A stretch of DNA of 64,000 nucleotides from Plotosus lineatus (Eukaryota > Chordata > Actinopteri > Siluriformes > Plotosidae): NCBI GenBank assembly GCA_024760905.1, contig CM045737.1, forward strand, positions 19,080,848-19,144,847. Reading direction: 5' to 3'. This document shows, in pieces, positions 32,358-43,212 of the stretch. The notes below the pieces were generated by a model, which was not told the DNA's origin, searched no databases, and saw only the letters and a program-made list of their open reading frames with translations. Each line of letters opens with the position of its first letter. Within the stretch, counting starts at the first letter, position 1. The position numbers and the translations under genes are program-made.

Positions 32358-33146
32358 CAGTAAAACCTCCGCTGACGAACGCTTAAGCTCACGAACTTTT
32401 CGCCTCAAGAACATTAAATTCGCGAGCATATAGTCTCTGCTGACGAACTAGTTTTCGGCGGACGAATCAAACCACGCGGTCGAACAGCGCCACGGTGGCG
32501 GCCACGAGAAGCTGACGCACGCTCATGGCGTCACAGTTCGTCACCCCCTTTCTTTGAATGCGGAAGTGGTTTGTGTTTGCTAGACATTTTGGACCATGTT
32601 GAGTGTACTTTTGCTATTATGGGACCGAAAAAGACCCCACCACAGGCGGAGATCATTGAAAAACACGAACGAGGTGTGCGTTTGTGTGACTCAGCGTCCC
32701 AGTAAAAGTACGCTAAGTCTACCATTGCTCCCATCCTTAAGAACAAGGAAGCTATTAAGGGTGCGTGTGTGGCTAAGGGTGTTTCCAAACAGTAGGCGTT
32801 TCCAAACACTCCTTCCAAACAGTAAGTCCCTCCCTCCCTCCTCCTCCCACTCCATTCCATCAAGCCATCAACTACCATCACAAAGGTAAATAAAACGACT
32901 TTATTATACAGTACAGTTTATTTCTTTAATTACAATACAATAGCACATTTATTATACATAAAATAAGGTATATTTTTGTGTAGTTTTAAGGCTTATTTAG
33001 TAGAAAATTATGTTTTATGGGGACCTGGGAACGGATTATTCTCATTTTAATGGTTTCTTATGGGAAATAAATGTTCGGAAGACGAACTTTTCGCCTTACA
33101 CACACTTTCTGGGAACCAATTATGTTCGTGAGCAGAGGTATCACTG
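32358..33146 (+). mobile_element. Tigger-type element with CAGTAAAACCTCCGC ends
   Basis: The left end is CAGTAAAACCTCCGCTGACG and the right end is GTTCGTGAGCAGAGGTATCA then CTG at 33146. TA lies at 32356-32357 and 33147-33148. An internal ATG at 32619 opens a short transposase N-terminus. The 789-bp element is a deletion derivative. Confidence 0.82.
32619..32790 (+). pseudogene. Tigger transposase N-terminus, frameshifted
   Basis: The ATG at 32619 starts MGPKKTPPQAEIIEKHERGV, then RLCDSASQ and a stop at 32703-32705. Immediately after, another frame reads YAKSTIAPILKNKEAIKG, the recognition-helix part of the same CENP-B-like HTH. MGPKK starts and KSTI..ILKNKE helices are hallmarks of Tigger/pogo transposases. 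The remaining protein is missing. Confidence 0.75.
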
Positions 33147-33148
33147 TA

Positions 33149-34392
33149 TTTCCAAGTCCCCCCTTCTGTAGGCAAAGTGAAACGCAAGTAAAACTTAAAC
33201 CTTCCCCAAACCCGAAACCGCCTAATCTTTACTAGCTGCTCAGGTTTATAGAAAGGCGATAAAGCTATACAGTTGTTTTAGTTTATTCAGACCACTTTGG
33301 AGGTCACTTGCAGACCAGAAAATAACTCATTAATTCCATAAAAAGGATTATCCAGATCAAACAGAGCCTCGAGCGAAACTGAATAAACATGGCAAAGGCG
33401 AACATGCGTTCAAAAATCAATCTCTGGCTTATAGTTTAAAACATTAAGAGAGCATTCAAAATGGCCATGACATTTAGTTTAAGGATATACTCGCTTCTAT
33501 GACATTAATCTGCAAATGCAGCCAAGCTTCTTATAAATCATAGCTTACGAAAAACCAAGGTCCATTCCAGCTGGAAGTCAGCACTGATGTTAGTATCAAT
33601 GCATAAATACCTTATCCTAAAAATACTGAGAAAAAAAAAAATTACATCCTCTTTAATCTAAAAGTACAATATGATCTGAAAATTTCACTTGATCAATAAA
33701 GCACAATGACTCTTAAAATGCTCCTTTCAACCCAAGCAACCACAGGATGCCACTGATGTCATCATCCTTTACAATGCATGCTCCTATATGCAGAATGTTA
33801 TTTTCCAGAAATAATGGCCCAGGCCCTTATTAGGACCTTGCAATAGGATTAAATCCCATCTTTGTTTAAAATGGACAGAACAGAACAATTTTATGAAAAT
33901 GTGTTTTTTGCTATGTTCTATATTTAGTTTCACTCATGATTTAGAACTAAGGACTATGAAATTACAGCATATTAAAATAATCAGTTAAGCACTTAGAGCT
34001 CATATAAGATGATTAGTCCTAAAATCAAATTTAAGACAAAAACACATTAAATGCATTAACAGAATTAAAGGGAATAAAACAAAATAATGCAGTATCTACT
34101 AAAGAAAGCCAAATAAAAGAAAACATTTTTAAAAGGATGAAACCTGGAACACTGAAAGCAAATCTGTCCTCAGGCAAGACTATTATAAATATTTTTTCTT
34201 GAGGCATTTTTATATTTTATATACATTGTCATACATGTTCCTGTAATTAAATAAAACTCTGAGCAGAAATGATAATGATCAATTTAGTAAAACCACCGAT
34301 TTATTTCAGCTCAGGAAATGCTCCTGTATGATGTGCCGGACAAAGCAGAAAGTCTGGACAAATCCGTGCAACCTTTCAGAGTGCGTCACCAC
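33149..34392. other. Unique-looking A/T-rich non-coding DNA
   Basis: No gene, RNA or repeat is recognised. It may be intronic or intergenic. Confidence 0.5.
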
Positions 34393-34778
34393 TATTTATT
34401 TATTCATTCAATTTCTATACTGCTCATCCACTGCCGGTCTGAGATGAGCTAAAAACCAAGCTCAGCTGACACTGAACAAGACATGCATTACACCCTGTAT
34501 ACATCTCATATCTATCCCAGAACTAATGCTGAGAGACAGAGAGCCCTTCAAACCCACATTCAGCCCTACAAGCAATTTACAGTAGTCAGGTGACCTAATC
34601 TGCAAATGTTAAATGAGGGCGAAAACTGGTGTACCAAGAGGAAACCCAAGCATGTACAAGACAAATGTGCAAAACTCCACACAGATAGGCCCTTTTTGCT
34701 CAAGGATTCGAACCTAAAACCTGTTTGCCATGAGGTAACAGTGCTAACCACTGCATTACACAGCAGTCCCTGGATCAC
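34393..34778 (-). mobile_element. L2-tailed SINE-like element (old)
   Basis: The order on the minus strand is a tRNA-like head (near 34730-34775), a GGTTCGAATCC-like B box, a degenerate GGGxGAAAACTGG block, and a tail (TTCATTCAATTTCTATACTG). It is strongly diverged. Confidence 0.55.
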
Positions 34779-35630
34779 CACAATTCCTCATAAATTTGAC
34801 AAATAATGGAATGTTAATGTGTGTGTGTTTGTAAGGTACAAATGTGCATACATTTCTGAGTTACAGGGCTCCATATTGGCTCTCATTTTATCAGGTTCAG
34901 ATCTATTGCTGTGTTCTGGGATGTTCGTGCCAGAAGCCTTTAATCATACGCATACCCATGCTACCTGATATATTTGCCAGAATACTTAGTGCAGATGTAA
35001 GATTGCTCACCGTACTATAGGAAGCTTGACCAACAAGACAGCACAGCAGCTCCACTGAGAGATGAGCCATACAGCTATACATGGCCCTCCACATGTGAAT
35101 AAACACTACAAAATCACATGGTATAATCTGAAATTACGAAGATTATACCAGGCCTGACAATGCATTTGACATTCATGCTCTGTCCTTCAGCTGGTATAGT
35201 CCAGACACTCAATACCAGACATCTTGAATTCTGCATGCCCGTCTGATCTCTTATGGAGATTTTGCCGTGGAATCAAATGCAGACGTTCTTACTGGTGAAC
35301 GCCAGAGGAAGGAAAGCTTGAATGACAGTAGCAACGCACAACCCCATAATGTGTGCCATCAATTTCAGAAATGAGCAGCTTTGGATGTGAAACTTACTGG
35401 AAACGGCAAGTGAAACTTACTGGAAACTGCGAGCATGCATATAGATTGGAGCAGGATATAGACTGAAGTTTATATCAGGGACAAACCAGACAGATAACCC
35501 ACTACGAATTTGTTGATATATTGAAAGGATCAACTTCAAAGCTAGCACTTTGTGTATATAAATAGGAAAAGAAGTGGGGTTGAAAGAGTAGTAGTGAATG
35601 AATGCATACATGCATACACACATACATACA
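34779..35630. other. Unique-looking non-coding DNA
   Basis: No feature is recognised. The phrase GTGAAACTTACTGGAAAC occurs twice in a local duplication at 35389-35426. Confidence 0.5.
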
Positions 35631-35635
35631 CACAC

Positions 35636-35800
35636 GTCAGTAATGGCCCTTTTACATGCCTCTCACCATCGAAAGAGAGACATGTCCAGCTTTTAATAAC
35701 CCAGTTAGCAGCACTGAGGGATAGCAGTGACAATCCACTAATAGTGGGGCTTGATCCCCCAACCTCGGGATCAGTAAATCAGCACCCTACTGCCATGCCC
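35636..35800 (-). mobile_element. SINE-A head and body, tail missing (copy 4)
   Basis: The sequence from AATGGCCCTTTTACATGCCT to TACTGCCATGCCCC matches the 5' part of SINE-A reversed. It is cut at a run of CATA/CACA repeats. Confidence 0.65.
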
Positions 35801-35854
35801 CATGTATATGTATGTGCGTATCAATTAATATTATATATACATATATACATAAAC

Positions 35855-35856
35855 AT

Positions 35857-35888
<32 letters not shown>

Positions 35889-35928
35889 AGCAGAGAGCGA
35901 GAGAGAGAGAGCGCGAGAGAGAGAATGT
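35855..35928. repeat. (CA)n then (GA)n microsatellite
   Basis: CA units followed by GAGAGCGAGAGA units. Confidence 0.9.
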
Positions 35929-36197
35929 GTATACCAAGGCATGGTGGTCAGCCCTCAGTTCTTGATTTCAAGTCTCAGCATTTCTGTGTGGGGTTTTCTC
36001 CCTATGCTGTTGTAGGTTTCTGTGAGTATTCCAGTTACCTCCAACCGTCCAACTACATGCACATTATGTTACCTTTCTTTTCCCGACTGGCAAGAGTGTG
36101 AAGAGTTGTTTGCCACTAAAATATTCAACCAATGAATTGATAAGTTCTATTAACGCCACTGGCCCCTCACATAGTATGAAAGTCCATAGTATAAACT

Positions 36198-36543
36198 TCA
36201 TCAGTTCATTTTCTGTAACCGCTTCATCCTAATTAGGGTCACGGGGAGGCTGGTGCCCATCCCAGCCAACTCAGGGCGAGGGCAGAGTACACCCTGGACA
36301 GCTCGGCAGGCCATCGCAGGGCGGAAACACGCTGACGGCTTTGCAGCTACTCTTCTCGAAAGTCAGCAATGGTTCTTTTACATGCCCCGCACCATAGACA
36401 GTGAGAGACATGGCCGGCCTTTGATAACCAGGTTAGCTGCACTGGGGGGGACAGTGACAACCTTGTGGAGAGTGGGACTCGAACCCCCAACCTTTGGATC
36501 AGTGATCCGGCACCTTATACCACTAGACCGCCACTGCCCCTTT
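36198..36543 (-). mobile_element. SINE-A, L2-tailed (copy 5), with target duplication
   Basis: On the minus strand there is a full tRNA-like head, the SINE-A body up to GTCAGCGTGTTTCCGCCCTG, then an L2-type tail ending GTTACAGAAAATGAACTG. ATAGTATAAACT flanks it at 36186-36197 and 36544-36555. Confidence 0.9.
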
Positions 36544-36611
36544 ATAGTATAAACTAATAAAATAAATAAATAAAGAAGCATACAAGGGCTGTGTGTGTGT
36601 GTGTGTGTGTG

Positions 36612-36830
36612 TTGGCCTTGCAATGGACTGGTGTACCCCACCCTTAACCAGGGTTAGCTCTAGCCTCCACACCACCCCAGTAGGAGTAAGCAGTTCAGCA
36701 AATGAATGGATGTGTATATACTGTACACAGACAATGAGCTGGCAGGCTGGCCAGGGTGTACTAGGCCATGGGTGCCACCCTTAACACGACCCTCAAAATA
36801 ATTATGTAGTCAGAAAATGAATGAATACAC
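36612..36830 (+). repeat. Two L2-type tail remnants
   Basis: The sequences near 36650-36710 and 36735-36830 both end in CAGAAAATGAATG or GCAAATGAATGGATG after degenerate ACCCT blocks. Confidence 0.5.
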
Positions 36831-37315
36831 ATATACAGTATTATAAACACAGGCATATTTTTAAACAGAATCTCCTCTATTTGGTGCAGGGAAGACAAAT
36901 CGCACAGAAAAGTTGATATGAATATATCACACATGACCATCACACATCCAAAGTGTCACAAAACATGCAGAGAATCAATTGGCTTAATTACTAGGAGGAT
37001 CCATACCAGGATCATCAGTGGAGACTATATTAAGTGAAAATATTCTACAGATTTTTTTGTTTCTTGCACAGTCTAGGCTGATTCATTTCATTCCAACTAA
37101 TTTTGAAAAAAAAAAAAAAAAAACCTTACCTACAGTATATTTATATTATATTTACATGCTTTACAGGGCATGAACTTATTTATATTCTCTATTTATAATT
37201 TATTTACTTGTTTATATTTACGCCTTTATACTGACATGTTGAATTCTTCTCGTTTTAATGACGTGTACATAAACAAAGAGTCAGACCTCTTCAAATCACA
37301 ACACCAAGTTTTCCT
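36831..37315. other. A/T-rich non-coding DNA next to the CpG island
   Basis: No feature is recognised apart from an A-run at about 37106-37124. Confidence 0.5.
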
Positions 37316-37950
37316 CCCTGCCGGCTGAGTTCATGATGCGCATGCGCGCTCCACTGAAGCCGCACACCCCGCGCGAATATCATGACATCTGGGAAGGATG
37401 GCAGGAGCACACCGGTCCTCTTTCTAAACGCCGGTCCATAACTGACACTTAAAATTTACCACAGGTGTATTCACTGACAATCATTCAGTCAAAACATAAC
37501 AAAAACAAAGCGAAAATAACAGTTATTCGGGGATGTCGCCTCACCTCCTGAAGTGCTCCCGAAGCCTCTGCGCTCGTCCTTGTTTTGCTCCGTCGCTCGG
37601 ATGTGCGCGCGCTCCTCATTCAGTACCTTCCTGCTGTTTAACTGCGCGCCACAAAGTACGCCAGCATGTCCTCCGCGGTCGCCGTCTTCTGTCGCGACAC
37701 CGAGCCGAAGTTGACGGTGCAGTGAGCGAGGCGCTCCCCGTCTGAAACCTGGAGATACCCGAGCGAGAAAGCGTTCCTGCTTGTCTCTCACGCGCACCGT
37801 GCGCGGCTACTTTCACTCAGGCTCCGCTCCTCCCCTCTCACTGTTCGCTCCTGGCTGCGCGCGCAGGTTGACGTGAGCGCCGCCTGCTGTCCACAGCGCG
37901 GAGACGCAGGCAATCGGATGTTGCATTTTACTCTGGATTCAGACCGCACG
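37316..37950 (-). promoter_or_regulatory. CpG-rich island, candidate host promoter and first exon
   Basis: This is the only long stretch rich in undepleted CG dinucleotides and GC boxes that matches no repeat elsewhere in the window. On the minus strand a good splice donor, CAGGAG|GTGAGG, lies at 37545/37544. Upstream, a short frame from an ATG at 37619 (MRSARTSERRSKTRTS...) stays open to that donor in phase 0, and a second short frame (MLAYFVARS) ends before it. I recognise neither peptide. This fits a promoter with a first exon transcribed toward lower coordinates, but the direction is an inference. Confidence 0.5.
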
Positions 37951-38120
37951 ATTTCATTCCGATTTTGAAACGATTTTGTCGTAGTCGACAAATTTCCAAC
38001 TACTGGGCCCGATTGTGAGTGTCAGGAACGATGGACGGGGTCTGTGATTAAATACAAGTTAAGAAGATTGTTGTAAAGCCTGGGACGTTTCCCCATTCAA
38101 AAAATATTTTTAAAAAGTGT

Positions 38121-38300
38121 TGAGTGAGTGGTCACTTAGTGGATAAGGCGATGGGTTACTAATCCGCGGTCAATGGTTCAATCCCTACTATCGCCACTGT
38201 CGGGCCCTTGAGCTAGGCCCTTAACCTTCAATTGCTCAGTTGTATAAAAATGCCAATAGGAAGCCACTCTGGATAAGAGTGTCTGCCAAATGCTGTAAAT
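38121..38300 (+). mobile_element. HpaI-like tRNA SINE
   Basis: It has a tRNA-like head (GTGGTCACTTAGTGGATAAG, B box GGTTCAATCCC), then CCCTTGAGCTAGGCCCTTAA and a tail CTCTGGATAAGAGTGTCTGC with AAATGCTGTAAAT. This tail type is known from several fish SINEs. Confidence 0.8.
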
Positions 38301-38685
38301 ATTTTCTTTTACTTTCGCCCCCCCCCCCCCTTTTTTTTCCTTCAGGGGTTGCTATAGCGAATCATCTGATTTGCATGTTTGATCTGGCGTAGGTTTTTAC
38401 ATTGGATGCCCTTCCTGACACAACCCTTTAGCAAAGAGCAGAAACACTCTGACGGCTATGCAGCTACTCTTTATGAAACTCAGCAATGGTTCTTTTACAT
38501 CAAACTGTCACCATAGACAGTGAGAGACATGGCCGGCCTTTGACAACCCAGTCAGCTGCACTGTGGGCGGTGGGCGGTGGGCGGGGGCAGGGGCGGGGGG
38601 CAGTGAAAACCTTGTGGAGAGTGGAAGCTCCAACCTTAGGATCAGCGATCTAGCACCTCTTACCACCAGACCACTAGAGCCCCCC
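38301..38685 (-). mobile_element. SINE-A, RTE-tailed (copy 6)
   Basis: It has the RTE tail with an unusual poly-C expansion (38319-38332), the RTE 5'-derived part, the body and the head. CTGTAAAT flanks it (38293-38300, 38686-38693). A GGGCGGTGGGC duplication lies in the C/G-rich part of the head. Confidence 0.85.
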
Positions 38686-38693
38686 CTGTAAAT

Positions 38694-38945
38694 GTTCAGT
38701 TCATTTTCTGTAACCGCTTCATCCTAATTAGGGTCACGGGGAGGCTGGTGCCCATCCCAGCCAACTCAGGGCGAGGGCAGAGTACACCCTGGACAGCTCG
38801 GCAGGCCATCGCAGGGCGGAAACATGCTGACGGCTTTGCAGCTACTCTTGTCGAAAGTCAGCAATGGTTCTTTTACATGCCTCACACCATAGACAGTGAG
38901 AGACATGGCCGGCCTTTGATAACCCAGTCAGCAGCACTGGGGGCC
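38694..38945 (-). mobile_element. SINE-A, L2-tailed, headless (copy 7)
   Basis: It runs from the L2 tail through the body to GCAGCACTGGGGG and stops before the tRNA head. CTGTAAATGT flanks it at 38686 and 38946. Confidence 0.85.
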
Positions 38946-39010
38946 CTGTAAATGTAAAAATAAGAATTTGCTTTCTTGCATATTTTGACAACTCCTATGA
39001 TGTGTTCTCT

Positions 39011-39392
39011 GCTGTTCCTTCTGCCACTGTCTGTCTTCCTTTCGGCTTTTTCCCTTTCACTCGGGAGTCGCCACAGCGAATCATCTGATTCGCACATTTG
39101 ATTTGGCAGAGGTTTTTACGTCGGATGCCCTTCCTGTCACAGCCCTTTAGCAAGGGACAGAAACACGCTGACGACTTTGCAGCTACTTTTTATGAAAGTC
39201 AGCAATGGTTCTTTTACATGCCTCTCACCATAGACAGTGACAGACATGGCCCGCCTTTGATAACCCAGTTAGCTGCACTGGGGGGACAATGACAACCTTG
39301 TGGAGAGTGGGACTCGAACCCCCAACCTTTGGATCAACGATCCAGCGCCCTATGCCACTAGACCACCACTGCCCGCTGTTCCTTCTGCCACT
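39011..39392 (-). mobile_element. SINE-A, RTE-tailed, complete (copy 8) with 18-bp target duplications
   Basis: GCTGTTCCTTCTGCCACT occurs at 39011-39028 and 39375-39392 and brackets the SINE body at 39029-39374. On the minus strand: head GGGCAGTGGTGGTCTAGTGG, B box GGTTCGAGTCCC, body, GACAGGAAGGGCATCCGACG, then CGACTCCCGAGTGAAAGGG and a GCCGAAAGG tail. It is the clearest reference copy. Confidence 0.95.
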
Positions 39393-39452
39393 AATACTAA
39401 CAATTTGTTGATCCTTCTCCCCAATGACATGCAAGAACACTAATAATGATAC

Positions 39453-39895
39453 AGGTATACCTCGACCTGTCATTTCGAGTTAAGTTGCTCTCGATTATAC
39501 ATCAGTTTTCAAAAACAAAAATGGAAAAATAAATAAATAAATAAAGTTTACATCATTGTAATCAACTTTACATCCGTCCGCTACAAATATTGGAATCATA
39601 ATATCACTAGAAAACCATTAAAATCACATGAAATCATGTTATTGTACAATAAATAAGAATAAAAGCTTATAAAATCTTATTAAAATACGTACAGGAGCGC
39701 CAATATCTACCATTTGGCAAAGTCATTAGTCATTCCTGCGAAACCTATTGATATAAAAGTATTGTTTTGAATTGATTAGTTTATACACGTATACATCTGC
39801 TAGCATAGAGACAAGCAAATTCATTTTAAGTCTTTTTCGACTTAAGTCGTCTCTCCTGGAATCAATTAACGATATTGGGTGAGGTATACCTATAC
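39453..39895 (+). mobile_element. Small TA-type MITE with AGGTATACCTC ends
   Basis: The left end is CAGGTATACCTCGACCTGTC and the right end is GGGTGAGGTATACCTATACTG. The interior is A/T-rich and non-coding. It is probably a Tigger-like non-autonomous element. Confidence 0.6.
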
Positions 39896-40620
39896 TGTTT
39901 GCGTTTGTCCAACCAAGACACAACAAGGCGTTTTGGTCACTTAATCCGACATGATAACCATCATGAAGGAGAAAACTACCGTGTAGTCTTCTGCTGGTAA
40001 TGCTGGAGTCAATGAGACTAACGTTGTGCGAAGGGAACAATCTTAAGTTCTCCGTCACACTCAGTCATCGCTTAAACTTGCTACTAGGTTCACGAAGAGG
40101 CTGGAGCCCATCTTGGCTGACACTCGGAAAGGCAATACACCCTGAACAGCTCATCAGATCATCACATGCAGCAAGTCTGGAGGATCAGTCATCTCAATGA
40201 CAGCCTCAAACTACTGAAATAACCTCACCGCTGATGTTAGAGTCAGCACTAGTTACGCTTTAAAAATAAACTTGAGATGGAGTAAAATTAACTAAAGCTA
40301 TAACCATAGCTCATAGCACTCCCAACTGTACTGTCTGCATTGTACTTTCTTCAGGTTTAAATGCTTTACATGTCTGCTTGTCTAAACGTCTTGCTTATTT
40401 GGCTGTTTTTAGTCATTTGTTATTTTAACAGTGTGTCTTTTTTGTTCTGTTGTTTGTATTTTCTTCGTTCTACCATGTTCCTCTTGTCTTCTGCATTGAA
40501 CTGCCAAGGGACTGCAGATAAAAAAAACTAGCTAATGTTGCTAATTCTGCTGTGTTTACATTTTAATTTAATATTGAAATGTCTATGAATGTTCACTGTC
40601 CCTTTTAAAGAAAGAAAGAA
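39896..40620. other. Mostly unique non-coding DNA with a weak L2-tail relic
   Basis: Between 40080 and 40170 a degenerate AGGCTGGAGCCCATCTTGGC block resembles an old reversed L2 tail. Nothing else is recognised. Confidence 0.45.
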
Positions 40621-40629
40621 AGAAAGAAA

Positions 40630-40832
40630 ACATAGTCAATACACATGAGACCATTCACACTCACCACCACACCCATGGGCACTCTGGAACAGCCAATTAT
40701 CCTAATAGGTGGGTCTGTGGGAGGAAGCCAGAGTACCCAGAAGAAATCTATACAAGTACGGCGAGAGCATGTAGACTTCACACAAAAACGCCAAAGCCTG
40801 GGACTCAAGCCCATGACTTTCTGACTGTGCAA
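40630..40832 (-). mobile_element. Old SINE with GGAGGAAGCCAGAGTACCC block
   Basis: Same family as 3011-3245 and 26440-26648 but more diverged. The head region (40800-40832) is barely tRNA-like. Confidence 0.5.
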
Positions 40833-41162
40833 CAGGAGCTCAAGCATCCTTTCACAAAGTGAGTTTGTGAATGCTTCCGAAGCACATCCCACTTATTCAA
40901 GATACCTCCCTACAGAGGCTCTCTCACCTATGACTCAAACCGAATTTTTATTCACCTTGACATATTTTATTCCATAATGACCCTTGGAGTCCAATGTCTC
41001 CATTACCATCTTTAGCCAGCATCCTTGTCGCCAGAAATATTCGTAATTATTAAATATTTATAATAATTCAATTGGGAGGAAAAATAGAACTGCTTTACTG
41101 CTCCAGGTTTCTGTGCTCAGGTCAATTTCCTTTCATGCCCAAATACAAAGAAACAAGCAAAT

Positions 41163-41172
41163 ATACACACAC

Positions 41173-41237
<65 letters not shown>

Positions 41238-41335
41238 CATACATATACATACATACATATACATATATATACATATACATACATATACATATACATACAT
41301 AACACACACATATATATATATATATAATATAAAGT
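41163..41335. repeat. (TA)n/(CATA)n compound microsatellite
   Basis: CA, TA, CATATA and CATA units over about 170 bp. Confidence 0.95.
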
Positions 41336-41587
41336 GTGTGTGTGTCCCCAATCATGAAACTGGTAGTGAAATGTGTGACACTGACCTGTTAGATTTTCTG
41401 CAGATTTAGAAAAAAATATTTTTCCCATTTTTTAATGTATTAGGCCAATATGCATTAAAGCTTGCAGGATAATATTTCTTGGAGAAGCAGCATCATCAAA
41501 ATTATCAGTAGGACAACTCAAAAAGTCAGTTTGTAACATGGACAGAATTAATAACCTTCTATACACTCATAATAGCTTTAGATAATA

Positions 41588-42922
41588 CAACCCCTGGCAA
41601 AAATTATGGAATCACCAGTCTCGGAGGATGTTCATTCAGTTGTTTAATCTTGCAGGGAAAAAAAAGCAGATCATGGCCATGACACAAAACTTAAGTCATT
41701 TCAAATGGCAACGTTCTGGCTTTAAGAAACACTAAAAGAAATCAAGAAAAAAAATGTGGTAGTCAGTAACAGTTACTTTTTGAGACCAAGCGGGGGAATA
41801 AATTATGGAATCACTCAATTTTGAGGAAAAATTATGAAATCACCCTGTAAAATTTCCATTACCAAAACTAACACCTGCATCAGATTAGATCTGCTCATTC
41901 GTCTTCAGCTAAACAGGAGTGATCACACCTTGGCGAGCAGTTGCACCAAGTGGACTCACATGAATCAGAAATGGGATTTACATACAGAAAAGCATGTATT
42001 CTTCAGGCAGTCATCTTCATAAATCTCAGTGGAACGACACCAAAGAAAAGTTTCAGCATCATCACTTTGCCCAATGCACAGTTGCAATTTATCACTGAAT
42101 ATGACTTTCAGCCAGTCATCCACAGTCCACGATTGCTTTTCCTTAGCCCATTGTTACCTTGTTCTTTTCTGTTTAGGTGTTCATGATGGTTTTTGTTTAG
42201 CTTCTCTGCATGTAAATCCCATTTCCTTTAGGCGGTTTCTTACAATTCGGTCACAGACGTTGACTCCAGTTTCCTCCCATTTGTTCCTCATTTGGTTTGC
42301 TGTACATTTTCTGTTTTCAAGACATATTGCTTTAAATTTTGTCTTAACGCTTTTGATGTCTTCCTTGGTCGACCAGTATGCTTGCCTTGAGCAACCTTTC
42401 CATGTTGTTTGTACTTAGTCCAAATTTTAAGACACCGCTGACGAAACAACCAACATCTTTTGCAAACATTGCATGATGACTTACCTTCTTTAAGAAGTCT
42501 GACATTCCTCTCTTTTGTTTCAATTGACATCTCTCGTGTTGGAGCCATGATTCATGTGAGTCCACTTGGTGCAACAGCTCACCAAGGTGTGATCACTCCT
42601 GTTTAGCTGAAGACTAATGAGCACATAATCTGATGCAGGTGTTAGTTTTGGGAATGGAAATTTTACAGGGTGATTTCATAATTTATTCCTCAAAATTGAG
42701 TGATTCCATAATTTATTCCCCCACTTGGTCTCAAAAAGTAACTGTTACTGATACCACATTTTTTTTCTTGATTTCTTTTAGTGTTTGTTAAAGCCAGAAA
42801 GTTTCAATCTGAAATGACTTTAGTTTTGTATCATGTCTGTGATCTGCTTTTTTTCTGCAAAAATAAACAACTGAATGAACATCCTCTGAGACTGGTGATT
42901 CCATAATTTTTGACAGGAGTTG
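41588..42922 (-). mobile_element. Tc1-like transposon with two 5' ends
   Basis: The ends are CAACCCCTGGCAAAAATTAT and ATAATTTTTGACAGGAGTTG, and TA flanks both sides (41586-41587, 42923-42924). The two arms, 41588-41967 and 42548-42922, are inverted copies of each other. Both include the stretch up to the transposase ATG (CCAAGTGGACTCACATGAAT). The transposase remnant reads from 42548 downward. It keeps the N-terminal paired-type HTH and part of the DDE domain, then is cut. The normal 3' end is absent. Confidence 0.85.
41993..42548 (-). pseudogene. Tc1-like transposase, N-terminal part
   Basis: The frame starts at the ATG at 42548 with MAPTREMSIETKERNVRLLK, then EGKSS, a damaged HTH region, KIWTKYKQHGKVAQGKHTGR and PRKTSK near residues 46-66. 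This matches the two-HTH DNA-binding region with a GRPRK linker typical of Tc1 transposases. Beyond 42288 it continues in other frames, and the residues near 42110-42100 include a VDDWL-type block expected around the first catalytic aspartate. The coding sequence ends near 41993, so the second and third catalytic residues are missing. It is non-functional. Confidence 0.8.
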
Positions 42923-43144
42923 TAATTGTACATTTAGTTACACAATGACAATTGAGGATGCTCGACATGTTCAATTTTTCTTTTCCCAGCTTGGTGTATG
43001 CATTTTGCAAGCTCTCTCCGTGCTTGTGTGGGTTTCGCTCAGGTACTCTCTTTTCCCCTCACAGTCTAAAAAAAACATGCAGAGTAGGCAAATTGACTGT
43101 TTCCCAAAAAAAAAAAAAAGTAAATTATTTTTTTATATGTATAT

Positions 43145-43149
43145 ATGTG

Positions 43150-43207
<58 letters not shown>
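43145..43207. repeat. (TA)n(CA)n microsatellite
   Basis: It directly abuts the left end of the Tigger-like element at 43208. Confidence 0.95.

Positions 43208-43212
<5 letters not shown>

Noticed and set aside
37489..37797. 102-codon minus-strand frame in the CpG island as a protein
   Set aside because: It begins at GTG, not ATG, is Arg-rich as expected from GC-rich DNA, and crosses the likely splice donor.
38127..38195. tRNA-like head as a tRNA gene
   Set aside because: It is followed by a conserved SINE body and CTCTGGATAAGAG tail, so it is an HpaI-like SINE.
38750..38951. 67-codon frame repeated at 36253, 38748, 57559 and 58988
   Set aside because: The recurring peptide (MPIPANSGRGQSTPWTARQA) is the translation of the L2-tailed SINE, not a conserved gene.
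41072..41428. Tyr/Ile/Thr/His-repeat open frames on both strands
   Set aside because: They are translations of TA/CA microsatellites without coding meaning. The same applies near 18.0, 23.5, 24.7, 43.9 and 50 kb.
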